DNA of 6,712 bases. Source: Omnitrophica WOR_2 bacterium RIFCSPLOWO2_01_FULL_41_12 (GTDB lineage: Bacteria > Omnitrophota > Gorgyraeia > Gygaellales > Profunditerraquicolaceae). Within the stretch, counting starts at the first letter, position 1, and the number at the start of each line of letters is the position of its first letter. The notes below the pieces were generated by a model, which saw only the letters and a list, made by a program, of their open reading frames with translations, was not told the DNA's origin and did no database searches. The stretch is from assembly GCA_001805765.1 (NCBI GenBank), contig MHGW01000031.1:1-6712 (forward strand). The letters are read 5' to 3'. A program made the translations under genes and the position numbers. Shown here in pieces: positions 6,091 to 6,712 of the stretch.

Positions 6091-6712
6091 TGCGCATAAA
6101 GGTAACTTCGGGCATATTTTTATCTTAGCTAGTTCAGCGCGCTTTTCCGGCGCAGGCGTTTTATGCGCTGAGGCTGCTCTGCGTTCCGGCGCAGGTTTGG
6201 TAACGCTGGGTATCCCTAAAAGTTTAAATACTGCAATGATTAAAATAAAACCTAAAGAAGTAATGATTCTGCCTTTAGCGGAAACCAAAGAAGGGACCTT
6301 AAGCATAAACGCTTATCAAAAAATAAAAGATTTTACAAACAATATAGATGTCTTGGCCATAGGGCCTGGACTGACAGAGAATAGGTCAACTCAGAGTCTG
6401 GTGCGTAAGGTCATATTTAATATAAATAGGCCCACAGTTATTGATGCAGATGGATTGAATGCATTGATTGGGCATTTGGATTTATTACGGGTTATGAAAA
6501 TATTAACTCCCCATCCCGGAGAAATGGCCAGATTATTGGGAGTGAGTATAAAGAAAGTGCAAGGCCATAGAAAAGAGACAGCGCAAAAATTTGCGAAGGT
6601 ACATAAGGCGACTATAGTTTTAAAAGGGCACAATACTATGGTTGTGGATGATAAAGGGAATTTGTATATCAATAAAACCGGAAATCCGGGGATGGCTACT
6701 GCCGGAAGCGGA
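6053..6712 (+). CDS. nnrD: ADP/ATP-dependent NAD(P)HX dehydratase, 3' end outside window
   Basis: The frame is open from 6053 to the window end (220 codons, no stop). The family (YjeF C-terminal, ribokinase-like fold) dehydrates the damaged hydrates of NADH and NADPH back to active cofactor using ADP or ATP. Seen: HKGNFG (15-20), the SGAGVLCAEAALRSGAGLVTL stretch (32-52) given here only by its ends, GPGL (104-107), VIDADGLNAL (129-138), LTPHPGEMARLLG (151-163), VLKG (189-192) and NPGMATAGSG (211-220); the catalytic Asp of the GTGD motif would be the next codon, outside the window. The start is chosen at ATG 6053, reading MRLPTRLLRRSPDAHKG, because the HKG motif is usually preceded by such a basic LPxR stretch; TTG 6059 is an alternative. 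This overlaps acpS by 38 nt. The N-terminal YjeF epimerase domain found in fused Nnr proteins is absent, so it is a stand-alone dehydratase, as in Bacillus YxkO. Confidence 0.92.
   Translation, partial: MRLPTRLLRRSPDAHKGNFGHIFILASSARFSGAGVLCAEAALRSGAGLVTLGIPKSLNTAMIKIKPKEVMILPLAETKEGTLSINAYQKIKDFTNNIDVLAIGPGLTENRSTQSLVRKVIFNINRPTVIDADGLNALIGHLDLLRVMKILTPHPGEMARLLGVSIKKVQGHRKETAQKFAKVHKATIVLKGHNTMVVDDKGNLYINKTGNPGMATAGSG

Noticed and set aside
6090..6128. A start at the TGATG junction after acpS
   Set aside because: It reads only 12 codons before TAG, and the NnrD motifs lie in another frame.
6145..6195. Direct repeat TTCCGGCGCAGG at 6145-6156 and 6184-6195
   Set aside because: Both copies encode SGAG in the same frame, 13 codons apart, inside a conserved Gly/Ala-rich part of NnrD; this is explained by coding constraint.

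Overview
The window is a densely packed, moderately AT-rich bacterial chromosome segment in which every supported gene lies on the + strand. It holds the 3' part of a tRNA(Ile)-lysidine synthetase gene (tilS), a 111-nt intergenic control region, and a co-directional run of seven genes: ftsH, folP, cdaA, a 46-codon YbbR/CdaR-like stub, pdxJ, acpS and the start of an NAD(P)HX dehydratase gene that leaves the window. I see no RNA genes, mobile elements, CRISPR arrays or phage genes. No gene-free stretch exceeds about 110 nt.

The gene order resembles the ftsH-folP-cdaA-ybbR-glmM block followed by pdxJ-acpS-nnr that, from memory, occurs in deltaproteobacteria and related anaerobic Gram-negative lineages. 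The two-TM FtsH, the DXP-dependent PdxJ, the long form of FolP and a short Aquifex-like TilS fit a deep-branching uncultured bacterium. Candidatus Omnitrophota is my best guess, from overall protein style and synteny only and not from any search.

Layout: 1-954 tilS (5' end outside the window). 955-1065 holds a 17-bp perfect hairpin, probably the tilS terminator, followed 3 nt later by a very good sigma70-type promoter (TTGATT, 17-nt spacer, TATAAT) and a clear Shine-Dalgarno site for ftsH. From 1066 onward genes abut or overlap: ftsH/folP 0 nt, folP/cdaA ATGA overlap, cdaA/stub 8-nt overlap, stub/pdxJ 1 nt, pdxJ/acpS ATGA overlap, acpS/nnrD about 38-nt overlap. This implies one transcript with strong translational coupling; only ftsH has a textbook ribosome binding site.

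Functionally the unit joins membrane proteolysis (FtsH), folate synthesis (FolP), c-di-AMP signalling (CdaA), PLP synthesis (PdxJ), carrier-protein activation (AcpS) and nicotinamide cofactor repair (NnrD). The most interesting feature is the c-di-AMP part: the usual partner CdaR/YbbR is reduced to a membrane anchor with no YbbR domain, glmM is absent from its expected place, and CdaA carries a DGG instead of the usual DGA motif.
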